From positions 1 to 42,898 of the forward strand of contig JAIXYL010000123.1 in the NCBI GenBank assembly GCA_027490265.1: DNA of 42,898 nt. The letters run 5' to 3'. A program made the translations under genes and the position numbers. The notes beneath the pieces are model-generated. The model was not told the origin of the DNA. It ran no database searches and saw nothing but the letters and a program-made list of their open reading frames with translations. Shown here in pieces: positions 9,347 to 16,834 of this stretch; within the stretch, counting starts at the first letter, position 1, and every line of letters begins with the position of its first letter. This DNA comes from Sediminibacterium sp. (lineage in GTDB: Bacteria; Bacteroidota; Bacteroidia; Chitinophagales; Chitinophagaceae).

Positions 9347-11043
9347 GATTGAGCCAGTTTGCTTTTGTTTTTACCATAAAAGAAATAAATGACCAAGCCT
9401 AATGCCATCCATCCAAAAAACCATAACCAACTAATGGCAGGAATTTCAATCATCAAATACAAACAGCATAAAGCGCCTGCAACAGGAATAAACGAATAGG
9501 ATTTTAAAAAACTATAAAATGCGGTAACCAATGCAATGACCATAAATACTAAGAATAAAACTTCTTGAAAGCCTTCATTGCCAATATTTACAAAAGCATC
9601 ATTGATTCTATTTCTAAACAACCAAGTCGTTAATAACACAATGGCTGGTATAATGTATTTCCCATTGATATAAGGCAATTGAAAGCCTTTCCTACCAGCA
9701 CCTTCCGCCATTTTGGGCAATACCAACACCCCAAAACATACCAAAACAAAAGCGAATAAAGTGCCTATGCTGGTTAAATCGGTCATGAATCCACTACTGA
9801 TAAATAATGAAGGAATCCCCACTAAAAAACCAGTTACAATTGTTGAAAAAGAAGGGGTTTGGTATTTGGGGTGTACTTGTGCAAATTTCTTAGGCAATAA
9901 TCCATCCCTACTCATACTCATCCAAATTCGAGGTTGTCCCATTTGAAATACCAATAACACACTGGTGGTGGCTACTACCGCACTTACTGAAATTAAATAG
10001 CCAATTTTATTCATATTCAGTTTGTCGAAAACATAGGCCAATGGATCGTCCACTTTTAATTCACTGTAATGCACCATACCAGTTAATACTAAAGCCACTA
10101 AAATGTAGAGCACCGTACAAATCAATAAAGAATACATCATACCCTTGGGTAAATCTCTTTGCGGATCTTTACATTCTTCGGCAGTAGTTGAAATAGCATC
10201 AAATCCAATATATGCATAGAATACGGCAGACACACCAGCCAATACCCCACCAAACCCATTGGGCAGAAATGGGGTCCAATTATTGGTATCTACATAAAAG
10301 AAGCCCACGATGATGATGCCTACAATAACTGCCAATTTAAAAATCACCATGATATTGGTACTGCGTTTGCTTTCTTTAATACCAATATATGCCAACCAAG
10401 TAATCAACATCACAATAAAGAATGCAGGTAAATTAACAATGACTTTCCAAGACCCAATCATGGGAGCATTGGTAATGGCATCATACCCCATTTTGGCGTG
10501 TTTGGTCATGGTTTCAGGTGCTTCACCTGCAGCCAATGCTTTAATGGCTTCCTCATATCCTAATTGAGCATTACTTGCATTGGTAGACAACCATCCAGGT
10601 AAATGAATATGAAACCCCTCTAATAAATTATTAAAATAGCCACTCCAACTAATCGCCACAACAATATTACCAATGGCATATTCTAAGATCAACGCCCAAC
10701 CAATTATCCATGCAACCACTTCTCCAAAAGATACATAAGCATAAGTATATGCGCTACCAGAAATGGGAATTCTGCTTGCAAACTCTGCATAACACAATGC
10801 ACTAAAGCCACAAGTAATTGCCGTGATGACAAATAAAAATGCAATGCCTGGACCGCCGTTATATGCGGCTGATCCAATGGTTGAAAATATGCCCGCTCCA
10901 ATTACAGCTGCAATCCCCATAAAAGTAAGGTCTTTAACACCCAGCACTTTTTTTAACCCCCCACCATGTCCATCGTTATGACCAGCAGCTGCATCCGCAG
11001 TTATTTTATCCAATGATTTCTTTCTAAACAAAGAAGACAACAT
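9343..11043 (-). CDS. APC-family amino-acid permease
   Basis: Inner-membrane secondary transporter of 566 residues, with about 14 hydrophobic segments. The first transmembrane helix carries the APC signature 'MGIAAVIGAGIFSTIGSAA', followed by 'SGSAYTYAYVSFGEVVAWIIGW'-type sequence and 'FYAYIGFDAISTTAEECKDP', all characteristic of the cationic amino-acid transporter/YfnA group. Between helices 4 and 5 there is a longer loop (about 150-195) than in most relatives. The substrate cannot be read from sequence; neutral or basic amino acids are likely. It is first in a two-gene unit with the DUF2027 gene. Confidence 0.9.
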   Translation of the reverse strand: MLSSLFRKKSLDKITADAAAGHNDGHGGGLKKVLGVKDLTFMGIAAVIGAGIFSTIGSAAYNGGPGIAFLFVITAITCGFSALCYAEFASRIPISGSAYTYAYVSFGEVVAWIIGWALILEYAIGNIVVAISWSGYFNNLLEGFHIHLPGWLSTNASNAQLGYEEAIKALAAGEAPETMTKHAKMGYDAITNAPMIGSWKVIVNLPAFFIVMLITWLAYIGIKESKRSTNIMVIFKLAVIVGIIIVGFFYVDTNNWTPFLPNGFGGVLAGVSAVFYAYIGFDAISTTAEECKDPQRDLPKGMMYSLLICTVLYILVALVLTGMVHYSELKVDDPLAYVFDKLNMNKIGYLISVSAVVATTSVLLVFQMGQPRIWMSMSRDGLLPKKFAQVHPKYQTPSFSTIVTGFLVGIPSLFISSGFMTDLTSIGTLFAFVLVCFGVLVLPKMAEGAGRKGFQLPYINGKYIIPAIVLLTTWLFRNRINDAFVNIGNEGFQEVLFLVFMVIALVTAFYSFLKSYSFIPVAGALCCLYLMIEIPAISWLWFFGWMALGLVIYFFYGKNKSKLAQS

Positions 11044-11074
11044 GTAATATTATTTAGGTAGGAAGATAAGCAAA

Positions 11075-12040
11075 TTAAACATCACGTTGAATCAGGAAGT
11101 TGGCCAATTCTTTCAAAGCTTGCTTTCTACTGGATACCACTGCAATATCTTCTAAGTGTTTCATCGCTATTTGCAAATATTGCTCCTTCAAAGTATTGGC
11201 CCAAGCATCTACCCCACAGGCTTTGTAAATTTGTAATACCTTTTGTACTTTCTCCGAAGATTGGTCTTTCATCAATTGTAATAATTGATCACGTTGCTCT
11301 TCAGGTGCCACTTCTAATGTATGTAATAAAAGAAAGGTTTTTTTATTTTGACGGATATCGCCCCCGACTTCTTTACCAAATTTTATGGGATCACCAAATG
11401 CATCCAAGTAATCGTCTTGAATTTGAAAAGCAATACCCAGGTTCTTACCAAACTCATACAAATGCCGACAGTTTCCTTCACTAGCCCCACCAATAATGGC
11501 CCCCATTTCTAAACTGGCTGCCAATAGAACTGAGGTTTTCAATGTAATCATATGAATATAGTCGTCTAAAGACACCCTGTCTTTCTGCTCAAAATCCATG
11601 TCGATTTGTTGTCCTTCACAAACTTCTTTTGCAGTGGCATTGAAAATGCGCAGAATCCGTTGTAAATAGGGCCCATTGATTTTATTGAGATACTCATAGG
11701 CTTGAATCATCATCACATCACCTGATAAAATAGCCGTATTGGTATTGTATTTGGTATGCACCGTTTCCATCCCTCTTCTTAAGGCGGCAGCATCCATGAT
11801 ATCGTCGTGAATTAATGTAAAATTGTGGAACAGCTCAATGGCTGTAGCCAATTGATAGGCGTCCTTATCAATATCATTGAAGAGTTCATTCCCCATCAAA
11901 CACAAAATGGGTCTGATGCGTTTTCCGCCAATGGTTAAAAAATAATTACAAGGATCATACAATGTGGCTGGCGCTTCTGGAAAATGAGCACTCGCAAATC
12001 CTTCACTAAACTTTTCTACTAATGCTTTAAATGAGTACAT
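11075..12040 (-). CDS. Polyprenyl (geranylgeranyl/farnesyl-type) diphosphate synthase
   Basis: Condenses isopentenyl diphosphate onto allylic diphosphates to make linear isoprenoids for quinones, carotenoids or undecaprenyl precursors. It has 321 residues. The first Asp-rich motif is DDIMD (79-83) in 'LIHDDIMDAAALRRG' and the second is DDYLD (209-213) in 'FQIQDDYLDAFGD'; 'GGKRIRP' (38-44) binds the diphosphate. There is no two-residue insertion in the first motif, unlike bacterial IspA, and Phe74 sits five residues before it. This suggests a short or medium product, but chain length is not certain. A TAGGTTTG box ends four bases before the ATG, predicting a leaderless transcript. Confidence 0.9.
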   Translation of the reverse strand: MYSFKALVEKFSEGFASAHFPEAPATLYDPCNYFLTIGGKRIRPILCLMGNELFNDIDKDAYQLATAIELFHNFTLIHDDIMDAAALRRGMETVHTKYNTNTAILSGDVMMIQAYEYLNKINGPYLQRILRIFNATAKEVCEGQQIDMDFEQKDRVSLDDYIHMITLKTSVLLAASLEMGAIIGGASEGNCRHLYEFGKNLGIAFQIQDDYLDAFGDPIKFGKEVGGDIRQNKKTFLLLHTLEVAPEEQRDQLLQLMKDQSSEKVQKVLQIYKACGVDAWANTLKEQYLQIAMKHLEDIAVVSSRKQALKELANFLIQRDV

Positions 12041-12044
12041 ATTA

Positions 12045-12052
12045 CAAACCTA
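12045..12052 (-). promoter_or_regulatory. Promoter -7 box of the prenyl synthase (leaderless)
   Basis: The minus strand reads TAGGTTTG, then TAAT, then ATG. The four-base gap places the expected transcription start at the start codon. No clear -33 TTG is seen. Confidence 0.55.
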
Positions 12053-12150
12053 ATTATAAATACATGGAACTATTCAGCAGCTTAACATTTTTTTTACGAC
12101 TTCAGTTGATGATTGGCATGATTTTGTTGGCAATACAAAAAACTACAATT

Positions 12151-12627
12151 ATGAAACAACTCCTTTTAAGCATGACATTGTTATGGATGGGGATTACAGC
12201 CAATGCTCAAAACAAGGGCACCGATTACCAAACAGCGTTGGGGGTTAAAGTATATCCAGGTGCGGTATCAGTCAAACATTTTATTGGAAATGGCAGAGCT
12301 ATTGAAGGGTTAGGATATATATCTTCTGATGGATTTAGACTAACGGGATTATATGAATTACACTATCCAATCGCCAGCGTTGAAGGCTTGCAATGGTATG
12401 TAGGCGGTGGTGGACATATTGGTATCTGGAGCGAGAATTGGAAAAATAGATTTCCCAACAGATCCGGCGGATTAGCCATTGGCATTGATGGGGTACTAGG
12501 ATTAGATTACAAAATTAAAGGAGCACCGCTCAATCTAAGTTTTGATTGGCAGCCCTCCTTTAATATTATTGGGTATAACTATTTTGAAGGCGGTTGGGGT
12601 GGCCTAGCTGTTCGTTATACTTTTTAG
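12151..12627 (+). CDS. Small secreted beta-barrel-like protein
   Basis: I start it at the ATG at 12151, which places a signal peptide (MKQLLLSMTLLWMGITANAQ) at the N-terminus; the frame is open upstream to 12031 but that extension would overlap the divergent prenyl synthase. The mature part of about 138 residues is rich in Gly and aromatic residues in alternating patterns ('LQWYVGGGGHIGIW', 'GLAIGIDGVLGLDYKI') and ends in Phe ('LAVRYTF'), as outer-membrane barrels do. Six to eight strands are plausible. No family is recognised. It converges on the next gene, the stop codons overlapping by three to four bases. Confidence 0.7.
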   Translation: MKQLLLSMTLLWMGITANAQNKGTDYQTALGVKVYPGAVSVKHFIGNGRAIEGLGYISSDGFRLTGLYELHYPIASVEGLQWYVGGGGHIGIWSENWKNRFPNRSGGLAIGIDGVLGLDYKIKGAPLNLSFDWQPSFNIIGYNYFEGGWGGLAVRYTF

Positions 12628-13034
12628 AAGAATAATTGAGACAATAAATTGGCTGGGTCGTTTGTAGCTGGTTTTAATCCTAAAAACTTATTCATTTGGT
12701 TTTTCAATAAAATCCCAGTCAATTTAGATTTCAACCCTTGAAAAATACCTGACTGGCGCTGCGCATATTCAGCAGGATTGCTTTTCTGCTTGGTAACAAA
12801 CTGAGCCTTTTGCGTCAAATAATCGGTTACAGCCGCTGCTACTTTAGGCTTTTGAGCTGCCGTAAGAGCCAATTCAGGCGATAATTTGCCCATAATGCCG
12901 CTGGCCAAGCTGTTTACATCAAATCCTGCAGCACTCGTTACTGCCTTTGCTTTGTCTAATACATTGCCTAATTGCGCATTGGCGTTAGAAGCAGTCAAAG
13001 CTGCAATAGCAAATACAAGTAGTCCTTTTTTCAT
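12624..13034 (-). CDS. Hypothetical secreted helical protein
   Basis: A 136-residue protein with a clear signal peptide (MKKGLLVFAIAALTASNANA). The mature part is mostly helical and Ala/Lys-rich, with 'GIMGKLSPELALTAAQKPKV' and 'LKSKLTGILLKNQMNKFLG'. No Cys and no known catalytic motif are visible. The gene begins 5 bases after the ftsY stop and is therefore probably in the ftsY transcript, although no functional link is implied. Function unknown. Confidence 0.75.
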   Translation of the reverse strand: MKKGLLVFAIAALTASNANAQLGNVLDKAKAVTSAAGFDVNSLASGIMGKLSPELALTAAQKPKVAAAVTDYLTQKAQFVTKQKSNPAEYAQRQSGIFQGLKSKLTGILLKNQMNKFLGLKPATNDPANLLSQLFF

Positions 13035-13039
13035 CGTAT

Positions 13040-14002
13040 TTATTTTTGAATAGAAAATAATGTGTCAACAAAAGCTTCTTTGTTAAAGATAATTAAGTCC
13101 TCAATTTTTTCCCCAACCCCAATATACTTAACAGGAATATTGAATTGATCGGCAATGGCCAATACTACTCCCCCTTTGGCTGTACCATCTAATTTAGTAA
13201 TGGCCAAAGCAGTGACATTGGTGGTGGCGGTAAAATGTCTGGCCTGTTCAATGGCATTTTGCCCCGTAGAACCATCCAAAACCAGCAACACTTCGTGCGG
13301 TCCATCAGGTACAACTTTTTGAACTACACGTTTAATTTTGTTGAGTTCATCCATCAAATGTGCTTTATTGTGCAAGCGACCAGCGGTATCAATTAACACA
13401 ATATCAGCTTGTTTGGCAACCGCACTGGCCACTGTATCGTATGCCACAGCGCTTGGATCTGAACCCATGGATTGTTTCACGATTGGCACACCCACCCTTT
13501 CACTCCAAATGGTTAATTGATCTACAGCCGCAGCCCTAAATGTATCAGCAGCCCCCAGAATAACTGAATGACCTTCCGCTTTAAAACGAGCCGCCAACTT
13601 TCCAATGGTGGTGGTTTTACCTACACCATTCACGCCAACGACCAAGATAATATAAGGTTTTTTCCCATCTGGTATTGAAAACCCTTGGAGTGAATCAGCA
13701 GGTGCATCTACCAAAACAGATGCAATTTCTTGTTGAAGTATCGTGTTTAATTCACTGGTATTGAGATACTTATCATTTTTAGCTCTTTGCTCAATTTGTT
13801 TAATAATTTTGAGCGTCGTCTCTACGCCTACGTCTGAGCTAATCAGGGCTTCCTCCAACTGATCCAGTACTTCATCATCAATAGTGGTTTTTCCGGCAAT
13901 TGCTTTGGTGATTTTTGATAAGAAGCCTTCTTTGGTTTTTTGCAAACCTTGATCTAAGCTTTCCTTTTCCTTTTTCCCAAATAATTTATCAAAAAAACCC
14001 AT
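13040..14002 (-). CDS. ftsY: Signal recognition particle receptor FtsY
   Basis: GTPase that docks ribosome-SRP complexes at the inner membrane for cotranslational insertion. At 320 residues it is a short FtsY without the long acidic A domain. The N domain covers about 20-100, and the GTPase (NG) domain has the P-loop GVNGVGKT (123-130), DTFRAAA (153-159), DTAGR (205-209) and the TKLDGTAKGG box near 270. The start 'MGFFDKLFG' is preceded by GAGGTC, a weak Shine-Dalgarno. It follows the rpmB-rpmG-DUF4295 unit, but a terminator hairpin lies between them. Confidence 0.96.
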   Translation of the reverse strand: MGFFDKLFGKKEKESLDQGLQKTKEGFLSKITKAIAGKTTIDDEVLDQLEEALISSDVGVETTLKIIKQIEQRAKNDKYLNTSELNTILQQEIASVLVDAPADSLQGFSIPDGKKPYIILVVGVNGVGKTTTIGKLAARFKAEGHSVILGAADTFRAAAVDQLTIWSERVGVPIVKQSMGSDPSAVAYDTVASAVAKQADIVLIDTAGRLHNKAHLMDELNKIKRVVQKVVPDGPHEVLLVLDGSTGQNAIEQARHFTATTNVTALAITKLDGTAKGGVVLAIADQFNIPVKYIGVGEKIEDLIIFNKEAFVDTLFSIQK

Positions 14003-14027
14003 GACCTCAGTATTTATGGTTTAATAC

Positions 14028-14059
14028 AAAAAAGCCTCCGACGATGATGAAGGAAGCTT
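14028..14059 (-). terminator. Rho-independent terminator of the rpmB-rpmG-DUF4295 unit
   Basis: On the minus strand AAGCTTCC pairs over 8 positions (one G-U) with GGAGGCTT across a 12-base loop and runs into six T. It separates the ribosomal unit from ftsY. Confidence 0.8.
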
Positions 14060-14081
14060 TAATTAGTTTAACGACAAGAAA

Positions 14082-14255
14082 CTATTTCGCAGAAATGAAC
14101 TCGTTCACTTTGTCTTTGTGAATGATTTGCTCTTTGAAAGTATAAGCACCAGACTTAGGGCTACGAACAGCCTTAATCACTTTAGTCCAGTTCTTTGCTT
14201 CAGCTGCTGCTTTTAAGTCTTTTACTTTCGCGTTTTTGGAAGCTACTTTAGCCAT
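14082..14255 (-). CDS. DUF4295 small basic protein, ribosome-associated
   Basis: A 57-residue Lys-rich protein, MAKVASKNAKVKDLK... ending 'DKVNEFISAK', too short for usual ORF cut-offs. It matches the DUF4295 family, which is confined to Bacteroidota and nearly always sits between rpmG and ftsY. Its size, charge and position point to a ribosomal protein. A Bacteroidota-specific large-subunit protein (bL38) has been described and this could be it, but I cannot verify that from sequence alone. The start lies two bases after the rpmG stop. Confidence 0.9.
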   Translation of the reverse strand: MAKVASKNAKVKDLKAAAEAKNWTKVIKAVRSPKSGAYTFKEQIIHKDKVNEFISAK

Positions 14256-14257
14256 GA

Positions 14258-14440
14258 TTATTTGATTTCTTTATGAACGGTTACTTTTTTCAAAATTGGG
14301 TTGAATTTCTTCAATTCAATACGCTCAGGCGTATTTTTCTTATTCTTGGTAGTAATATAACGACTTGTACCGGCCTGACCGCTGGTCTTATGCTCAGTGC
14401 ACTCTAATATTACTTGAACCCTGTTACCTTTCTTTGCCAT
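14258..14440 (-). CDS. rpmG: 50S ribosomal protein L33
   Basis: A 60-residue large-subunit protein with the family core '[18 protein letters not shown]' and '[19 protein letters not shown]'. Only one Cys remains of the four that form the zinc ribbon in other L33 forms, so this is the zinc-independent (C-minus) type. It lies between rpmB and DUF4295 in one unit. Confidence 0.96.
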   Translation of the reverse strand: MAKKGNRVQVILECTEHKTSGQAGTSRYITTKNKKNTPERIELKKFNPILKKVTVHKEIK

Positions 14441-14464
14441 TTTGTAGGTAGTTTACTTGTTTAG

Positions 14465-14701
14465 TTAGATTTTAGCGCCGTTGGCTCTCATTTCTTTGAT
14501 TACTGTACTAAGACCATTTTTATTAATGGTTCTGAGAGCGTCAGTTGACACTTTCATTGTTACCCAACGGTCTTCTTCTGCGAAGAAAAAGCGCTTTTTT
14601 TGCAAATTAGGTAAGAAACGACGCTTGGTTTTAATGTTTGAGTGAGAAACACTGTTACCAACTATTGGCTTTTTACCGGTTATCTGACATACTCTTGCCA
14701 T
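14465..14701 (-). CDS. rpmB: 50S ribosomal protein L28
   Basis: A 78-residue large-subunit protein: '[20 protein letters not shown]', '[15 protein letters not shown]' and a C-terminal 'MRANGAKI' are typical of bacterial bL28. It is first in the rpmB-rpmG-DUF4295 unit and has a strong promoter 35 bases upstream of its ATG. The usual pair of zinc-binding Cys residues is absent. Confidence 0.96.
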   Translation of the reverse strand: MARVCQITGKKPIVGNSVSHSNIKTKRRFLPNLQKKRFFFAEEDRWVTMKVSTDALRTINKNGLSTVIKEMRANGAKI

Positions 14702-14735
14702 GACTCAAATGTTTTTTTCCGATTTTTTCGGACGG

Positions 14736-14765
14736 CAAAGGTAAGTAAATCCACCAAAATACCAA
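14736..14765 (-). promoter_or_regulatory. Promoter of the rpmB unit
   Basis: The minus strand shows TTG (14763-14765), 19 bases, then TACCTTTG (14736-14743). Both elements and the spacing match the Bacteroidota -33/-7 consensus exactly. The predicted start is near 14731, giving a leader of about 30 bases. Confidence 0.8.
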
Positions 14766-15085
14766 GTCTAAAAAAGGTTTTTTTCCTTTTTTTTCAAAAT
14801 TAACCCATAAAAACTGAAATCGGCCGCCATTTATCAAGTGTGAAAACGGCCTTAACAATTTTCATCACAGCAATATTTGCCTTAACATTTTTTGAACAAA
14901 TACCCTCAAACCTAATACAGTAAAGGCATTCAGACAAAATAGTCAAAACCTGTTCACCGTTGCGTTTACCACTCATCTAATTGCCCCCTTAAGGCATGTA
15001 ACCTATCACAATCCGCTTCGTCTGATATATGCAAGCGAGTAGTTTTGACTTGTAAAATTTAAATAACACACACAAAATAAACAAC
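14766..15085. other. Intergenic stretch between rpmB promoter and the 15.1 kb gene
   Basis: No gene is visible in about 320 bases; all frames are short and broken. The only supported element is TAGTTTTG at 15040-15047 on the plus strand, a good -7 box for the gene at 15086 with a predicted leader of about 34 bases; its -33 region (TTCG) is weak. The stretch 14860-15000 holds nothing I can name. Confidence 0.6.
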
Positions 15086-15523
15086 ATGAAAAAGATTTTA
15101 TTTGCAGCTGCCATCTTAGTAAGTACCAGCAGTTTTGCTACTACAAACCAACTTTCAACTGACAAAGGTCAATTGAGCAATTTATTAGGTAAAGTTACCA
15201 GCGTTCAATGGAAAACTGCTGCCAACTTTGAAAAAGCCAGTGTTTTAGTAGAAGAGAAAAAAGTTGAAGTATATTATAATACCTCAGGCGATTTAATCGG
15301 AACTACCCGATATCAAGATTTTGACAAGTTGCCAAAGAATGCTATTAAAACCATTACCAGTAAATATACATTCCCAACCTATGCTTTACAAGAATGTATT
15401 GCCTTTACTGACAACTACAATGAGTTAACCTACTATGTGTCAATGACCACAGAACAATCATATTTGGTTTTGGCCATCACTGAATACGGAGAAGTCAGCA
15501 TTTTCTCTAATTCTAGAAAATAG
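15086..15523 (+). CDS. Hypothetical secreted protein, PepSY-like fold
   Basis: 145 residues with a signal peptide (MKKILFAAAILVSTSSFA) and a mature part of alternating strands and helices: 'VTSVQWKTAANFEKASVLVE', 'VEVYYNTSGDLIGTTRYQDF', 'LPKNAIKTITSKY'. The order 'x-W-F-K-A...YYN-G-L-I-T-R...LP-A' recalls periplasmic PepSY-like/DUF2874 proteins of Bacteroidota, whose role is unclear. This is a pattern judgement and not certain. The gene is monocistronic, with its own promoter box and terminator. Confidence 0.65.
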   Translation: MKKILFAAAILVSTSSFATTNQLSTDKGQLSNLLGKVTSVQWKTAANFEKASVLVEEKKVEVYYNTSGDLIGTTRYQDFDKLPKNAIKTITSKYTFPTYALQECIAFTDNYNELTYYVSMTTEQSYLVLAITEYGEVSIFSNSRK

Positions 15524-15553
15524 TTAAGAGGCGCAATTTGGTTTAAGAAGGAG

Positions 15554-15580
15554 GCCGTTCCCAAAAGGGGCGGCTTTTTT
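15554..15580 (+). terminator. Rho-independent terminator
   Basis: GCCGTTCC pairs with GGGGCGGC over 8 positions (two G-U) around a short A-rich loop and is followed by six T. It ends the 15.1 kb gene; its T-run overlaps the stop codon of the convergent anmK (15579-15581). Confidence 0.85.
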
Positions 15581-16784
15581 ATTGCGGGAAACTGATTTTA
15601 CCCATGGTGACTGCCGGAATACCTGCTTTACCACCTCCAATATGTACAGATCCACCAGCAACATGTTCATTGGCCAAAACAGCAAATAAGACCGCTTCTT
15701 TGGCATCTGGATTAATTTGTAAAGTATCGGTTGTATAAAAACGTGCAGCTGGTAATCCTGCTTTTATCTGTTCCATCAATAATGGATTGTGCATGCCTCC
15801 ACCACTGCTGTAAATGGCCAATGCATCATTCCCAATCATGGCCTGCCCTTTTTCAATGGCTTCTACAATGGTTTGCGCCGTTAATCGATTTAACGTGGCC
15901 ATGATATCATATGCCGAAATACCTGATTGACCCGACGCTTGAATGGCATTTTCTAGATAAACCAAATTAAACAATTCGGGTCCTGTTGTTTTGGGGAAAG
16001 GTTTTGTAAAAAAATCATCCGTTTTTAGGGTGGCTAATAAAGCTTCATTAACTGTCCCTTGTTTGGCTATGGCCGCATCCTGATCGAATGCTTGGTCAAA
16101 ATATTGTTGGGCTAATTGGTCCATGAGCGTATTACCCGGACCAGTATCGGTACTAAAGATCTTGGATGCATCTAAACTTCCCGGCAAAAATGTATAATTT
16201 GCTATACCGCCAATATTCAACATGATGCGGTCTTCTTCCCTTTTACTGAAAATAAAATAATCGCCGTAAACCGCCAGTGGTGCACCTTCGCCGCCAGCTG
16301 CAATATGTTTTTGTCTAAAATCACTGATGGTAATAATGCCCGTTTTTACTGCAATATGATCACCATCCCCAATTTGCAATGTGCCATTTCCAAAATTGGG
16401 GTTTCCGTGCAAAATTTTAGGGGCATGATACACAGTTTGGCCATGACTGGCGATTAAATCCACTTCGGCGGGTTTAATCCCCCAGGCATTCAACGTATCT
16501 AAAATAATAGCAGCATGTTGTTCGCCAACCCAAGGATTCAATAAACAGAGTTGTTCAAAATCAACTGTTTTCTTTGAAAAAACAGATCGAATCGCGGCTT
16601 TAAAAGCTGGCTCAAAAGGCACAGTGGTAAATTGTTTCAATACCACATCCGTTTCCATGCCATTCCCCGAAATGTCGCATAATGCCAAATCAAGGCCATC
16701 CAATGACGTGCCACTCATTAAACCCAAAATGGTTCTTTTTTCGGCAGCTCCCATACGGGCTAATTGGGCAATGTATTGGTTCAT
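15579..16784 (-). CDS. anmK: Anhydro-N-acetylmuramic acid kinase
   Basis: Phosphorylates and opens 1,6-anhydro-MurNAc to MurNAc-6-phosphate in cell-wall recycling. The family signature 'ILGLMSGTSLDGLDLALCDI' is near the N-terminus, with 'GQTVYH', 'MLNIGGIANYT', 'DTGPGNTLMD' and 'YSSGGGMHNPLLM' following in order. About 401 residues from the ATG at 16784; the frame extends to a GTG at 16799, but the ATG is the better start. It is transcribed in the same direction as the UbiD gene 50 bases upstream. Ends on the T-run of a convergent terminator. Confidence 0.94.
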   Translation of the reverse strand: MNQYIAQLARMGAAEKRTILGLMSGTSLDGLDLALCDISGNGMETDVVLKQFTTVPFEPAFKAAIRSVFSKKTVDFEQLCLLNPWVGEQHAAIILDTLNAWGIKPAEVDLIASHGQTVYHAPKILHGNPNFGNGTLQIGDGDHIAVKTGIITISDFRQKHIAAGGEGAPLAVYGDYFIFSKREEDRIMLNIGGIANYTFLPGSLDASKIFSTDTGPGNTLMDQLAQQYFDQAFDQDAAIAKQGTVNEALLATLKTDDFFTKPFPKTTGPELFNLVYLENAIQASGQSGISAYDIMATLNRLTAQTIVEAIEKGQAMIGNDALAIYSSGGGMHNPLLMEQIKAGLPAARFYTTDTLQINPDAKEAVLFAVLANEHVAGGSVHIGGGKAGIPAVTMGKISFPQ

Positions 16785-16834
16785 ATGGAACAATTTCACC
16801 TAAAATACGCAAATAACCGCATATATAAGTGGAT

